Positions 9,060 through 18,438 are shown, counted from the stretch's first letter. The stretch: 64,000 nt of DNA from Guptibacillus hwajinpoensis (GCF_020171785.1 NZ_JAIVAE010000003.1:544612-608611), one strand, 5' to 3'. Translations and numbers: made by a program. Notes: a model not told the origin generated them from the sequence alone.

Positions 9060-9683
9060 CCCTGTTGTATTATGTATCGCAGAGTGGTCACTTAAAGAGT
9101 AAAGACTGCGGCTTAGGTCCAGTAGGTTTTCCCAGATTGATACCTCAACGTCGCCGTTCAGGCGGTTTCCCTTTACATCAATCTTAGCGTAGTCACCAGG
9201 CGCTAGACTGGATTACCACTTAGTCCGCACTATAATCCCCTTTAAGTGTCACTCGGAACAGTCTAGGAGTTTTCCTCAACAGTTCCACACATTTCCTAGC
9301 CTCTTTTGCAGAGCAGATTTCATATGGGTGGTAGGAAAAAAGCGGCCGGCCGAGCTGCAAATTTCCAATAATCCATAATCCCCTCTAGCTCCACTCAAGG
9401 CAGGCTACGCTGTTCAACTGCGTTCCCATGCAGCTGCAACAGGTTCATACCCCAATTCATAGCAGGCAGCGTTAACCGCTCTGCTACAAGAATGGGCCTC
9501 CGCGGAAGCAGGGTCAACGCCCACATGCCTTTGTGGATCGCCCTGCGACCTTAACTCCCAGCATCGACCCAAGTCTGGGCGACTCAAGCCAACACCAGGA
9601 ACTTCATCGATGTGCCCTATGGCGGATTTTTAGGCCCGCCTTCAGAAATGGCGAACTGACTAGAATACTGCACCACTCAGTCT
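8988..9683 (-). ncRNA. ole: OLE RNA (ornate, large, extremophilic RNA)
   Basis: About 700 nt without a convincing reading frame lie between ispA and oapA-dxs, the exact position reported for OLE RNA, and the size fits the roughly 600-nt family. The stretch is richer in G+C than its flanks and full of self-complementarity. Examples on the plus strand are CTAGACTG (9203-9210) with CAGTCTAG (9259-9266), enclosing CACTTA (9217-9222) with TAAGTG (9243-9248); CAGGG (9509-9513) with CCCTG (9541-9545), enclosing CCACA with TGTGG; and the terminal 16-bp stem. It has its own promoter and terminator. Known OLE RNAs bind OapA at the membrane and OapB and OapC, and affect tolerance of cold, alcohols and metal-ion stress. 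I call it by synteny, size, structure density and the oapA gene; a covariance-model search would be decisive. Confidence 0.9.
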
Positions 9684-9689
9684 TAATTT

Positions 9690-9718
9690 ATTATACCACA
9701 CATTCATTTTATGCTCAA
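9690..9718 (-). promoter_or_regulatory. Extended -10 SigA promoter of OLE RNA
   Basis: On the minus strand TTGAGC (9718-9713), a 17-nt spacer and TATAAT (9695-9690) preceded by TGG form a strong extended -10 promoter. It begins 8 nt after the ispA stop codon, and transcription should start near 9683. Confidence 0.8.
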
Positions 9719-9725
9719 TTATGTG

Positions 9726-10607
9726 TTAGTGGTCCCGCTCTACAATAAATTTCGCAATAGATTGTAACGTGTCCTTTTCTACGTTAGCAGCAGTTAGATG
9801 GGCTAATCCCTCTTTAAAATGATGATTAAGTTTTTCTTTTGCTCCGTCTAGTGTGAGAAGCTTTGGATAAGTACTTTTTTCGTTCGTTTCATCACTACCA
9901 GGAAGTTTTCCAATCTTTCCTTCTTCTCCTTCAACGTCAAGAATATCATCGCTAATTTGGAAGGAAAGGCCTATATGTTCGCCAAAAGCACGTAGATGTT
10001 CACGTTGATGACTTGTTGCATGACCAATTATTGCCCCAGCCATAATAGAAAATACAAGAAGTTTTCCTGTTTTATGATGATGAATGTATTCAAGTTGTTC
10101 TAGCGTTAATTCTTGTTTCTCCCCGTCTAAATCCGCCATTTGTCCTCCTACCATTCCGGAAGGGCCAGCAGCGTGAGATAATAATTTAATCAAGTCAACT
10201 TTTTGTTCACTTGTTAAATTGGAATCTGCAATAAGTTCAAAGCTTTGGGTTAAAAGCGCATCCCCAGCAAGAATCGCAGTTGCCTCTCCAAAAACGATAT
10301 GATTTGTTGGTTTACCTCGACGTAAATCGTCATCATCCATTGCAGGCAAGTCATCATGAATCAATGAGTACGTGTGAATCATCTCAACCGCACACGCCAC
10401 CGGAATGGCTTCTTTAATAGAATGACCAAATGCTTCTACGGTAGCGAGCATTAATATTGGACGAATGCGTTTTCCACCTGCGTGAATGGAATACAACATC
10501 GCATCCTTCAATGATTCCGGCATCTCCAAGCGGTCAATGTATGCGGGAAGTTCTTCATCCAACAGTTTCTTACATTCGTTCATATAGGAACTGAGATCTG
10601 AAGTCAC
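9726..10607 (-). CDS. ispA: Farnesyl/geranyl diphosphate synthase
   Basis: A 293-residue trans-prenyltransferase that condenses IPP with DMAPP and GPP. The first aspartate-rich motif is [15 protein letters not shown], with the extra residues typical of bacterial short-chain (FPP) synthases. The second is SDDILD, with the SFQI segment before it. The family GGKRIRP motif is present near residue 45. ATG overlaps the xseB stop codon by 4 nt (translational coupling). The OLE promoter begins directly after its stop codon. Confidence 0.96.
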   Translation of the reverse strand: MTSDLSSYMNECKKLLDEELPAYIDRLEMPESLKDAMLYSIHAGGKRIRPILMLATVEAFGHSIKEAIPVACAVEMIHTYSLIHDDLPAMDDDDLRRGKPTNHIVFGEATAILAGDALLTQSFELIADSNLTSEQKVDLIKLLSHAAGPSGMVGGQMADLDGEKQELTLEQLEYIHHHKTGKLLVFSIMAGAIIGHATSHQREHLRAFGEHIGLSFQISDDILDVEGEEGKIGKLPGSDETNEKSTYPKLLTLDGAKEKLNHHFKEGLAHLTAANVEKDTLQSIAKFIVERDH

Positions 10608-10840
10608 GCTTCATCCTCCTGGACAGAAAAACGTTTAATTTCACCGTTTTCTTCAACAATTTGATCCATTTTACCCTCAACGGATTGCAGTTTCTCATGG
10701 CATACATTTGATAAATTCATTCCTTCTTGAAAGAGTGAAATCGCTTTTTCAAGAGGTACGTTACCTTCTTCCAATGCTCCGACAATTTGTTCTAACTTTT
10801 CCATCGCTTCTTCAAATGTTACGTTCTCATTTTTCTCCAT
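10604..10840 (-). CDS. xseB: Exodeoxyribonuclease VII small subunit
   Basis: A 78-residue helical protein starting [26 protein letters not shown], the XseB family signature, and continuing [13 protein letters not shown]. It forms exonuclease VII with XseA, degrading single-stranded DNA. The ATG at 10840 has AGAGGAGAG suitably upstream. The frame extends 9 nt further to 10849 without a better ribosome site. It overlaps the end of xseA by 14 nt and ispA by 4 nt. Confidence 0.93.
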   Translation of the reverse strand: MEKNENVTFEEAMEKLEQIVGALEEGNVPLEKAISLFQEGMNLSNVCHEKLQSVEGKMDQIVEENGEIKRFSVQEDEA

Positions 10841-12185
10841 TCGAATCACTCTCCTCTAATCCCCATACATGGCAATCAATTTTCCCATCTGTCATTTCAA
10901 GTTTTAGAATATCTCCAGGTTGAACCTGATGAACAGATTTAATGAGTTCTTCTTCTTTATATGCAAGGCTATAGCCACGCTCCATTACTTTTAATGGACT
11001 TAAAGCATTCAGTTTCCCTGCAGCAAGCGAAAAATCACGTTGTTTTCCCAGTAGAACACGCTGCATTTCTTTATTTAAAGAAAGTTTAAGCTCTTCAAGC
11101 TCCTGGCTCGCTTCTTTAAGAAGTTTTTGTGGATGCTGCTTCACTAGCTGCTTATGATTTCGTTCTACTCGCTCTGTGGTATATGATAGCAATCGCTTCA
11201 TATTTCGTTGCATTCGTTCAACTTGCATATCAAGCTCTTGTTCCTTTTGTTTCAATAATTGATCAGGATAACGAAAGGCATATGACTTCTGGAGGTTTGA
11301 TAATCGATCTCGATCCGTAGCTAACGTTTCTTGCATGACTCTCATTAACCTATGTACTCGTTGGTCAACCCGCTCTTTTAATTCTACTACGCTGGATACT
11401 GCCAGTTCAGCTGCTCCAGTTGGCGTTGGTGCTCTTAAATCTGAAACAAAATCAGCAATAGTAAAATCGGTCTCATGGCCAACAGCTGATATAATTGGCA
11501 CTCTTGAATTTGCTATACTTCTGGCAACTTCTTCTTCGTTAAATGCCCATAACTCTTCAATTGACCCTCCACCTCTACCAACAATCAGCACATCAATCAT
11601 TTTCATAGCATTTGCCATCTCGATCGCCTGAACAATTGACCCCTTAGCACGATTCCCCTGAACAAGAACGGGAAACACCGTTATCCTAGCAGCCGGATAA
11701 CGTCTTTTGATCGTTGTAAAAATATCTCGAATAGCTGCTCCAGTTGGGGAGGTAATCACTCCAATTTCTGTAGGATATCGGGGTATTTGCTGTTTGAGGT
11801 TTTCTGAAAACAACCCTTCAAATTCGAGTTTTCGTTTCAATTCTTCATAAGCTAAATATAAATTCCCAATTCCATCAGGCTGCATTTCTTTTGCATAGAG
11901 CTGATATTGACCATACGGTTCAAACACTGATATCTCGCCTCGAATTAGGACTTTCATACCGCTTTCCGGCTTGAATTTCATATGTCGATTGTTTCCAGCA
12001 AACATCACTGCCTGAACACGCGACTTATCATCTTTTACAGTAAAATAAAGATGCCCTCGATTGTGAAGCTTCACATTCGATAGTTCACCACGTAACCAGA
12101 CATCTTGAAGTGCTGGCTCATTATCAATCATCCGCTTCACTTGTCTCGTAAGGGCTGTAACCGATATATAGCGATCAGCTTTCAC
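10827..12185 (-). CDS. xseA: Exodeoxyribonuclease VII large subunit
   Basis: A 452-residue catalytic subunit. The N-terminal OB-fold contains [10 protein letters not shown] and [10 protein letters not shown]. The catalytic domain shows [33 protein letters not shown] and [23 protein letters not shown], all characteristic of XseA. A coiled-coil region spans about 290-400. It begins 21 nt after nusB. In B. subtilis folD lies between these two genes, and here it is missing. Confidence 0.97.
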   Translation of the reverse strand: MKADRYISVTALTRQVKRMIDNEPALQDVWLRGELSNVKLHNRGHLYFTVKDDKSRVQAVMFAGNNRHMKFKPESGMKVLIRGEISVFEPYGQYQLYAKEMQPDGIGNLYLAYEELKRKLEFEGLFSENLKQQIPRYPTEIGVITSPTGAAIRDIFTTIKRRYPAARITVFPVLVQGNRAKGSIVQAIEMANAMKMIDVLIVGRGGGSIEELWAFNEEEVARSIANSRVPIISAVGHETDFTIADFVSDLRAPTPTGAAELAVSSVVELKERVDQRVHRLMRVMQETLATDRDRLSNLQKSYAFRYPDQLLKQKEQELDMQVERMQRNMKRLLSYTTERVERNHKQLVKQHPQKLLKEASQELEELKLSLNKEMQRVLLGKQRDFSLAAGKLNALSPLKVMERGYSLAYKEEELIKSVHQVQPGDILKLEMTDGKIDCHVWGLEESDSNGEK

Positions 12186-12206
12186 AACGTTCCCCTCCTC
12201 ATTGAA

Positions 12207-12593
12207 TTAGCTTTTTTGTATGATTTTAGAGAGGACTCCATTTACAAAGCGTCCCGATTCTTCTCCACCGAACAATTTTGCTAGTTCAACGGCTTCATTT
12301 AAACTAACATTTACTGGTATATCATCTCTCATCACTATTTCATACGAAGCCATTCGAAGAACAGAACGGTCTACATTACCAATTCGGCTAAAGGTCCAGT
12401 TAACAAGGTTCTCTTTAATGACTGCATCAATCTTTTCGAGATTCTCAAGCGTTCCGAAGACAAGCTCAGATAGAAACTCGTCACCTTCTCCCTCATTTAA
12501 AACGTGTTGCAGGGCCTCACGTGGATCGGTGTCTGTTACATCTATTTGAAACAATACCTGGATGGCTTTTTCTCTTGCATGTCTTCTTTTCAT
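12207..12593 (-). CDS. nusB: NusB transcription antitermination factor
   Basis: A 128-residue all-helical protein beginning MKRRHAREKAIQVLFQIDVT, with VDRSVLRMASYE and NEAVELAKLFGGEESGRFVNGVLSKI, the classical NusB segments. With NusE (S10) it binds boxA RNA in rRNA leaders. AAAGGGAG lies 7 nt before the ATG. About 200 nt separate it from asp23, containing the asp23 terminator and an extended -10-like TGCTATTAT. Confidence 0.96.
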   Translation of the reverse strand: MKRRHAREKAIQVLFQIDVTDTDPREALQHVLNEGEGDEFLSELVFGTLENLEKIDAVIKENLVNWTFSRIGNVDRSVLRMASYEIVMRDDIPVNVSLNEAVELAKLFGGEESGRFVNGVLSKIIQKS

Positions 12594-12769
12594 TGCTATA
12601 CTCCCTTTACGCTTATATTGCTATACCAATAAATAATAGCATAATGTTGAGGACAAATACAGGTTTTGCAATGTCCAATTGTTTTCATAAACTTAGTAAG
12701 GTTCGTGAAAGTTGCTCCGATGCGTAAAATTCATTTCATTCATGAGTGGAGTCACATTCGTAAAAAAAG

Positions 12770-12806
12770 CAAAAAAACAAGCAGAGGGGACATGCCCCGC
12801 TGCTTA
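12770..12806 (-). terminator. Intrinsic terminator after asp23 (yqhY)
   Basis: AAGCAG-GGGG (12779-12789) pairs with CCCC-CTGCTT (12795-12805). On the minus strand it runs into GTTTTTTTGC. It overlaps the end of the coding region and separates accB-accC-yqhY from nusB. Confidence 0.75.
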
Positions 12807-13208
12807 TTCTTCGTCTTCAGTTTCTTTTTTATCAAACGTGATTCCAACAACGCTCACATTAACCGCGCTGATTTCTAGCGCAGTCATTGTTAGAAGCGCC
12901 TGTCGAATGTTTTCTTGTACCTTCTCACACACTTCAGGAATGGATAAACCATAGCTTACTACAACGTATGCATCCAAAATGATGCCATCCTCATCAAGCT
13001 CTACCTTGACACCTTTTCGATGATCTTTTCGTCCAAAGCGTTCCACAACACCTGAAGCGAAATTCCCTCTCATTTCTGCAACACCGTCAACTTCTGAAGC
13101 AGCAATACTACCGATTACTTCAATAACTTCTGGTGATATTTCGACTTTTCCAAGTCCAGTATCGTGCTCTTCCATTTCAAATGATTGAAGTTCATTCATA
13201 TTGAACAC
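12804..13208 (-). CDS. yqhY: Asp23/Gls24 family protein YqhY
   Basis: A 134-residue protein of the Asp23 (DUF322) family. It shows GKVEISPEVIEVIGSIAASEVDGVAEMRG, the typical N-terminal segment, then DAYVVVSYGLSIPEVCEKVQENIRQAL, and ends in an acidic tail (KKETEDEE). It lies directly behind accC (1 nt apart), a linkage conserved across bacilli. In B. subtilis loss of YqhY destabilises acetyl-CoA carboxylase regulation, so a role in controlling fatty-acid synthesis is likely; the biochemical mechanism is not visible here. Confidence 0.92.
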   Translation of the reverse strand: MFNMNELQSFEMEEHDTGLGKVEISPEVIEVIGSIAASEVDGVAEMRGNFASGVVERFGRKDHRKGVKVELDEDGIILDAYVVVSYGLSIPEVCEKVQENIRQALLTMTALEISAVNVSVVGITFDKKETEDEE

Positions 13209-13209
13209 C

Positions 13210-14577
13210 TCACTTAGAATTCGTTGATTGTTCTGTTAAATCGTATTTCTCAAGAAACTTAGTGTTGAAGTCGCCGCTTACAAATTTCTCGTGACTCATT
13301 AAACGCATATGGAATGGAATGGTCGTTTTGACACCTTCCACCACAAACTCTCCAAGAGCCCGCTTCATTCTAGCAATCGCTTCTTCTCTTGTATCAGCGT
13401 AAGTAATGAGCTTTGCTACCATTGAATCATAGAAAGGCAAAATATCATAACCAGGATAGACAGCAGAATCTACACGAACGCCAAACCCACCTGGAGGGAG
13501 GTACATGTCGACCTTCCCTGGAGATGGCATGAATTTCTTGTCAGGGTCTTCTGCATTAATGCGACATTCAATCGCCCATCCTTTGAACGTTACATCTTCC
13601 TGCGTGTACCGCAACGTTTCATCAGAAGCTGCTCGAATTTGCTCTTTAATTAAATCAATACCCGTTACCATTTCTGTCACAGGATGCTCAACCTGAATAC
13701 GTGTATTCATTTCCATAAAATAAAATTTCCCTGTTGGCTCAAAAATAAACTCAACAGTTCCTGCACCAGAATATTGGACGGCTTTCGCAGCACGAACGGC
13801 AGCATCGCCCATTTTTTTTCTGATGGTTTCATCAAGAGCTGGGGAAGGCGTTTCCTCTACAAGCTTTTGCAAACGTCTTTGGATTGAGCAATCTCGCTCT
13901 CCAAGATGGATCGCATTCCCATGATTATCAGCAAGGACCTGAATTTCCACATGGCGAAAATCTTCGATAAACTTCTCAATGTAGACCCCAGGATTACCAA
14001 ATGCAGTCGATGCTTCCTGCTGGGTAATGTTAATTCCTTTTACTAATTCGTTTTCATCCTTAGCAATCCGGATACCTTTACCACCACCGCCAGCGGTCGC
14101 TTTAATAATGACAGGATACCCCATCTCATTAGCCAGAGCTACCGCTTCGTCTGCATCCTTCACGATGCCCTCAGAACCGGGTACAATCGGCACTCCCGCT
14201 TCCTTCATCGTTGTTCTAGCAACGTCCTTGGTACCCATACGACTAATCGCTTCAGGGCTTGGTCCAATGAACGTAATATTGCACTCTCTACATAACTCTG
14301 CAAAGTCTGCGTTTTCCGAAAGAAATCCATAACCAGGATGAATCGCATCAACACCGGTTACCGTTGCAATACTCATAATATTGGTGAAGTTTAAATAGCT
14401 GTCTTTTGAAGCAGTTGGTCCAATACAATAAGCTTCATCTGCTAACCTAACATGCAGGGCTTCTTTATCGGCTTGAGAATACACAGCAACCGTTTCAATG
14501 CCAAGCTCTTCACAAGCACGGATAATTCGAACAGCAATTTCTCCTCGATTGGCTACAAGTACTTTCTTAATCTCCAT
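13210..14577 (-). CDS. accC: Biotin carboxylase subunit of acetyl-CoA carboxylase
   Basis: A 455-residue ATP-grasp enzyme that carboxylates biotin on AccB in the first step of fatty-acid synthesis. Motifs are [19 protein letters not shown] at the N-terminus, [14 protein letters not shown], the ATP loop [23 protein letters not shown], and the catalytic [18 protein letters not shown]. Length is normal. It lies 11 nt after accB and 1 nt before yqhY, forming the accBC-yqhY unit. Confidence 0.97.
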   Translation of the reverse strand: MEIKKVLVANRGEIAVRIIRACEELGIETVAVYSQADKEALHVRLADEAYCIGPTASKDSYLNFTNIMSIATVTGVDAIHPGYGFLSENADFAELCRECNITFIGPSPEAISRMGTKDVARTTMKEAGVPIVPGSEGIVKDADEAVALANEMGYPVIIKATAGGGGKGIRIAKDENELVKGINITQQEASTAFGNPGVYIEKFIEDFRHVEIQVLADNHGNAIHLGERDCSIQRRLQKLVEETPSPALDETIRKKMGDAAVRAAKAVQYSGAGTVEFIFEPTGKFYFMEMNTRIQVEHPVTEMVTGIDLIKEQIRAASDETLRYTQEDVTFKGWAIECRINAEDPDKKFMPSPGKVDMYLPPGGFGVRVDSAVYPGYDILPFYDSMVAKLITYADTREEAIARMKRALGEFVVEGVKTTIPFHMRLMSHEKFVSGDFNTKFLEKYDLTEQSTNSK

Positions 14578-14588
14578 ACCATCATCAC

Positions 14589-15077
14589 CTATGCTTTCAC
14601 TAAAAACAGAGGTTGTCCGTATTCAACTAGCTGTCCATCCTCAACTAGCATTTCAACGATTTCTCCATTTACCTCTGCTTCTATTTCATTAAAAAGCTTC
14701 ATTGCTTCAATGATGCAGACTACGCTATCTTCTGAAACTTTCTCTCCAGTTTTTACGTAAAGTTCCGATTCTGGATTCGGACGAGCATAGAACGTTCCCA
14801 CCATTGGTGATTCGATTTTATGTAATGATTCATCTTGTACTTCTTCTTTTTCAGCCGCTTTAGGTTCTTCTTTAACAGGAGAAGAAGCCGGCATCGTTTG
14901 ATCAACAGGCTGTTGTGCAATGGTTTGCTGTACAGGTTGTTGAACAGGTGCCTCTGCATATTGCACTTCATTTTTCTTTAATACAATCTTAGATCCATCA
15001 CTTTCATATTCAAATTCATCAATGCTTGATTGATCAATTAGTTTGATCAATTCGCGAATTTCTTGAACTTTTAACAA
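14589..15077 (-). CDS. accB: Biotin carboxyl carrier protein
   Basis: A 162-residue carrier. The N-terminal helix is [22 protein letters not shown], then a Pro/Gln/Glu-rich flexible linker (about 45-85), then the biotinyl domain with [15 protein letters not shown]. The biotinylated lysine is K127. The frame extends upstream to 15152, but the homologous N-terminus and the Shine-Dalgarno GGGAGTGG support the TTG at 15077. It is cotranscribed with accC. Confidence 0.95.
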   Translation of the reverse strand: MLKVQEIRELIKLIDQSSIDEFEYESDGSKIVLKKNEVQYAEAPVQQPVQQTIAQQPVDQTMPASSPVKEEPKAAEKEEVQDESLHKIESPMVGTFYARPNPESELYVKTGEKVSEDSVVCIIEAMKLFNEIEAEVNGEIVEMLVEDGQLVEYGQPLFLVKA

Positions 15078-15380
15078 GATTTCCACTCCCTGTCGTCTTT
15101 TTGCTAATTTTGGATAGTAAAGGAGGTTTTCTGTATAGAAGACACTCTCCAACCTATAGTGATTATAGCATAATAATAATGACCATTAGTATCTCCCGTA
15201 AAACTTACAGTCAATCAAACCTCATGGTTAAGACCATTATATAACAGCTGGTCCTAAGCCTATTTATCATATCATATCTTACGGTTACTTGGTAGAAGTC
15301 AACTTTGCATGACCTCCTCCACTAAGGGTAACAAATAAAGAAATCGTTTTCACTAGTATTTTAGAAAACGCGCCTAATTA
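15078..15380 (-). promoter_or_regulatory. Leader and promoter region of accB-accC-yqhY
   Basis: There is no gene in these 300 nt. On the minus strand an extended -10 TGCTATAAT (TATAAT at 15167-15162) lies about 85 nt before the accB start, and further upstream TTGACT followed by TATGAT-like boxes could form a second promoter. I do not see a clear FapR operator. The rest is AT-rich and unassigned. Confidence 0.45.
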
Positions 15381-15414
15381 TAAAAAAAAAAGAGATGGAG
15401 TAATCTCCATCTCT
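15380..15414 (-). terminator. Intrinsic terminator of the spoIIIA operon
   Basis: A perfect 10-bp stem (AGAGATGGAG 15391-15400 with CTCCATCTCT 15405-15414) is followed on the minus strand by ten T. It includes the spoIIIAH stop codon. Confidence 0.9.
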
Positions 15415-15970
15415 ACTTTGCCACAGGCTGAAATTCTACAGCGATTCTATGACCTTCCCCTAACTGTTCTTCTGCTAGTACCATAATGTTATTTGCTTCT
15501 TCATTTGATAGCTGATCCGCTTTAACAATTACTCTTACTTTCTCGTCTTCAAGAGTATAAACCACTGCATCGCTATACCCTTCTGACTTGATCACATTTT
15601 CTAGAACTGATTCCTTTTGAGACAATGCCATTAATTCTTGACGCTGTTCGTGTGCTTCATTTCGTAAATCTGCTGATGCTTCACTTGCTATCACAGCCGT
15701 GTAATCTTCAATCGCTGCATCTCGCTTTTCTTGAATTTCAAGTCTTAGCGCCGCAAAGACTTCATCACCAGAAACATTCATCGAAACAGACTTATCTTCA
15801 ACACCATTCGTTTCTTTTGCTTCTTCTCCTTTCGCCCCTTCCTCGCTTTGCTCCTGATCTCCCACATAGGCTACATTGTTCGAACCAGGTGTCATGATGT
15901 AATAAGCTGATAAAACAATAATTAAACTTAGCATTGTCAATAACCATACCGTTTGCTTTTTTAAGACCAT
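15413..15970 (-). CDS. spoIIIAH: SpoIIIAH, mother-cell component of the SpoIIIA-SpoIIQ channel
   Basis: A 185-residue protein with an N-terminal membrane helix (TVWLLTMLSLIIVLSAYYIM), an acidic low-complexity linker and a C-terminal domain (about 85-185) resembling the YscJ/FliF ring-building fold. There EANNIMVLAEEQLG is typical. It binds SpoIIQ across the intermembrane space of the engulfed forespore. The length is below that of B. subtilis AH (218), mostly in the linker. It is the last gene of the operon, 1 nt after spoIIIAG. Confidence 0.93.
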   Translation of the reverse strand: MVLKKQTVWLLTMLSLIIVLSAYYIMTPGSNNVAYVGDQEQSEEGAKGEEAKETNGVEDKSVSMNVSGDEVFAALRLEIQEKRDAAIEDYTAVIASEASADLRNEAHEQRQELMALSQKESVLENVIKSEGYSDAVVYTLEDEKVRVIVKADQLSNEEANNIMVLAEEQLGEGHRIAVEFQPVAK

Positions 15971-15971
15971 T

Positions 15972-16610
15972 TTATGATTCCCCCTTTAGTTTTTTCGGCA
16001 AAACCATCACCCGATGACTTTTCACATCAAGTAGTCTCGTCACTGCATCGACAATCATTTTTTTTACTTCCATGTTTTCCGCTCCGGCTGCTACGACAAC
16101 TACACCTCTCACCACCGGTTTCTTCGTACTTACTACGATCGGTCCTTGACCATTATCATTCTGAACAATAACGACTTGTTCATCGCTTGATTGTTCTTCA
16201 ATCTTTCTCGAACCTCCATCGTTTGGAGATTCATAAGTATATTTATCAGTAGAAGTGCTGTTTTTCTCCACAACTTTTTGCTCTGTAGAATCTAAATTAA
16301 CAATGACAGTGGCATCTGACACTCCAGCCACTTCGTCTAACGCTTCCTTTAATTGAGTTTCATACATATTTTCATATTCTGACATTGACGAGGGACTGGA
16401 CTTTTTTTGACTAAAAGCGGCTTCACTTTCCGATGAGCTTTCCTGCTCACTGAACACTTGCTGGCCAGGGTCAGGCGTCGAGAAGAAACTACCGGAAAAC
16501 ATGAAGATGACACCAAGCCCTGCTGCAATCATTAAATAATAAAGCGGGATTCCTTTTTTCTTCTTCGGTTTTTTCAATTGATCTAGCCAGCTTGTTGGTT
16601 TTTCATCCAT
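15972..16610 (-). CDS. spoIIIAG: SpoIIIAG, ring-forming stage III sporulation protein
   Basis: A 212-residue protein with a single membrane helix (IPLYYLMIAAGLGVIFMFSG) after a basic cytoplasmic start, then a Ser/Glu-rich linker and a ring-building domain with LKEALDEVAGVSDATVIVNLDSTEQK and GVVVVAAGAENMEVKKMIVDAV. SpoIIIAG homologues form large rings resembling secretion-system rings. The ATG at 16610 follows AGGAGAG by 8 nt and lies 5 nt after the spoIIIAF stop; an upstream extension to 16667 lacks this signal. Confidence 0.93.
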   Translation of the reverse strand: MDEKPTSWLDQLKKPKKKKGIPLYYLMIAAGLGVIFMFSGSFFSTPDPGQQVFSEQESSSESEAAFSQKKSSPSSMSEYENMYETQLKEALDEVAGVSDATVIVNLDSTEQKVVEKNSTSTDKYTYESPNDGGSRKIEEQSSDEQVVIVQNDNGQGPIVVSTKKPVVRGVVVVAAGAENMEVKKMIVDAVTRLLDVKSHRVMVLPKKLKGES

Positions 16611-16615
16611 GTTAC

Positions 16616-17218
16616 CTACTCTCCTCCCTTCACCTGAACGCCAACCTGGTTTGGATATAATCCCCATTCATCAGCTAGAAAATAAGCGACTTTTTTTGAC
16701 TGTGCATCTGATGATTGAACCTCTTCTTCCGAAAGTTCAAATGATACCGATACGGCTTCGACGTCCTGAACATCTTTTTCTACTACCTTACTTACCGTTA
16801 CTGCAATTTGTTCAATATTCTTTTCTCCCTCTGCATCTTTTAGCTCAAGACCTACATGTGTAATTTCAAGGTTAAACTGGTCTCTCAACTCCTTTTCAAC
16901 CTGGCTTTTCATTTGGACAGCCATTTGTTCTTCAATATATGCAGCATTGGATGCTTGTATTTCACTTTTCTTTGATTCTATCTGATTTTCCATCCTTACA
17001 TCCGGAGTCATATCTGTGAGAGCTGCTGATCTTAACATTGAATCAAAATCTTTTGTGAAGATTGTTAGAATAGGCGATAGAATAACAGCCATTAACATTA
17101 ATCCGATGACCATTTTGACATATCGCTGCATATTGGAATTTGGCAACAACAATTCAAGCACGGTAGCGAGTAAAATAAGAACAATGATATTCGTGATCCA
17201 TCCCGTAATAACTGCCAC
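16616..17218 (-). CDS. spoIIIAF: SpoIIIAF, stage III sporulation membrane protein
   Basis: A 200-residue protein with two N-terminal membrane helices (about 7-28 and 33-52; VMIGLMLMAVILSPI) and a soluble C-terminal domain with VEKDVQDVEAVSVSFELSEEE and VAYFLADEWGLYPNQVGV. It is the sixth gene of the spoIIIA operon, which builds the mother-cell side of the feeding channel. It lies 10 nt after spoIIIAE. Confidence 0.93.
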   Translation of the reverse strand: MAVITGWITNIIVLILLATVLELLLPNSNMQRYVKMVIGLMLMAVILSPILTIFTKDFDSMLRSAALTDMTPDVRMENQIESKKSEIQASNAAYIEEQMAVQMKSQVEKELRDQFNLEITHVGLELKDAEGEKNIEQIAVTVSKVVEKDVQDVEAVSVSFELSEEEVQSSDAQSKKVAYFLADEWGLYPNQVGVQVKGGE

Positions 17219-17228
17219 TTCAAACCTC

Positions 17229-18422
17229 CTAACGCACCATTAGCGTAATATTTCCAGATGCTATAATAATTGTTACCGCTAAGAAAAACATCAATGAAAC
17301 AATGGCAAGAGCTGCAAAAATAAACAAAATACTTTTTGATATTACATTAAGAGACTGGATAATTGGTCCTCCTCCTAATGGTTGAATGACTGCTGCCGCA
17401 ATGTTATAAATCAGCACTAGTGATAAAACTTTTAGTGCAGGGAAGGCACATATCATTAGTAAAATGACAACCCCAGCTAGTCCAACCGTATTTTTCAAAA
17501 GCACCGATGCACTTAGTACGGTATCTGTTGCGTCCGTAAACATCCGCCCTACAACAGGTATAAAATTACCAGTTACAAATTTAGCCGCACGAATCGTTAC
17601 ACCATCTGCTACGGCGGTTGAGGCGCCCTGCACTGAAATCACACCTAAAAATACTGCAAAAAATACGCCTAGTGTACCGATTGCTATATTTCGTAGTAAA
17701 TTAGAAAGCTGGGTAACTTTGTACTGCTCACTAATCGTACTTACAATCGCAAGAACTGCGGATAGAAAAAGCATTGGTAGTACAAACTTCTGGATAAGCA
17801 ATCCACCAGTGTTAACTAAAAACAGGACGATTGGGTGAAAAAAAGCTACAGAAGCCATCCCACCAACAGAAGCAATCAATGCTAAAAGTAGCGGAATTAA
17901 CGCTAAGAGAAACCCCATCATATTTGCTATCGCGCTTTCAGTATATTGAATTGCCACGTGAAAACTATTAAGTGCAAGAATAATTAGAACCATGTAGATA
18001 ATGCCATACGCCACTGTGCTTACTGCTTTATGTTCAAAGGCATTTTGCATGTTTTGTAACAGTATGCTGAAAATAGTTAACAGTATTAAACTACCAAGCA
18101 ATTTACCATGAACAAGTAATTCATGAAAAAGAAATTTCAATAAACCTAATAAATAAGCTTTTAAAGAAAATTGCTTTTCTCCTTTTATAAATTCCAAGAA
18201 GGAACCTTTCTGACTTTCAGGCAAAAAGCCGCCATACTCTTCGATCACTTCGTTCCAATAGGCCTGAATCTCTTGTAATCCGAGCGTGTTTAACTGCTTG
18301 TCTACAATTTGAGTTGTTAGCGGCTCATTCTCTTCGCCTTGAGCAAGTACAGTAGATTGAAATTGCAATAAGGTGAAGCAGAGGAATAGTAGCATCAACA
18401 TCGTTTTTTTCATGTGAGGCAT
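17229..18422 (-). CDS. spoIIIAE: SpoIIIAE, polytopic membrane protein
   Basis: A 397-residue protein with an N-terminal signal sequence (MKKTMLMLLFLCFTLLQFQSTVLAQG) and roughly seven further membrane helices. Conserved segments are FVTGNFIPVVGRMFTDATDTVLSAS and AAVIQPLGGGPI, typical of AE. It probably forms the membrane core of the SpoIIIA complex. GGGAGGAG 6 nt before ATG 18422 decides the start over a longer frame reaching 18470. Confidence 0.94.
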   Translation of the reverse strand: MPHMKKTMLMLLFLCFTLLQFQSTVLAQGEENEPLTTQIVDKQLNTLGLQEIQAYWNEVIEEYGGFLPESQKGSFLEFIKGEKQFSLKAYLLGLLKFLFHELLVHGKLLGSLILLTIFSILLQNMQNAFEHKAVSTVAYGIIYMVLIILALNSFHVAIQYTESAIANMMGFLLALIPLLLALIASVGGMASVAFFHPIVLFLVNTGGLLIQKFVLPMLFLSAVLAIVSTISEQYKVTQLSNLLRNIAIGTLGVFFAVFLGVISVQGASTAVADGVTIRAAKFVTGNFIPVVGRMFTDATDTVLSASVLLKNTVGLAGVVILLMICAFPALKVLSLVLIYNIAAAVIQPLGGGPIIQSLNVISKSILFIFAALAIVSLMFFLAVTIIIASGNITLMVR

Positions 18423-18438
18423 GTCCTGCTCCTCCCTC

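Noticed and set aside
9533..9748. Plus-strand frame of 71 residues over the OLE region
   Set aside because: It has no ribosome site and lies antisense to OLE. Its sequence shows no family and mirrors RNA stems.
14452..14760. Plus-strand frame of about 100 residues
   Set aside because: It is the opposite-strand shadow of the strongly coding accC and accB.
15078..15380. FapR operator before accB
   Set aside because: Fragments such as TTAGTA occur, but no full FapR palindrome is present.
17464..17838. Plus-strand frame of 124 residues
   Set aside because: It lies fully inside spoIIIAE on the other strand; codon pattern follows that gene.
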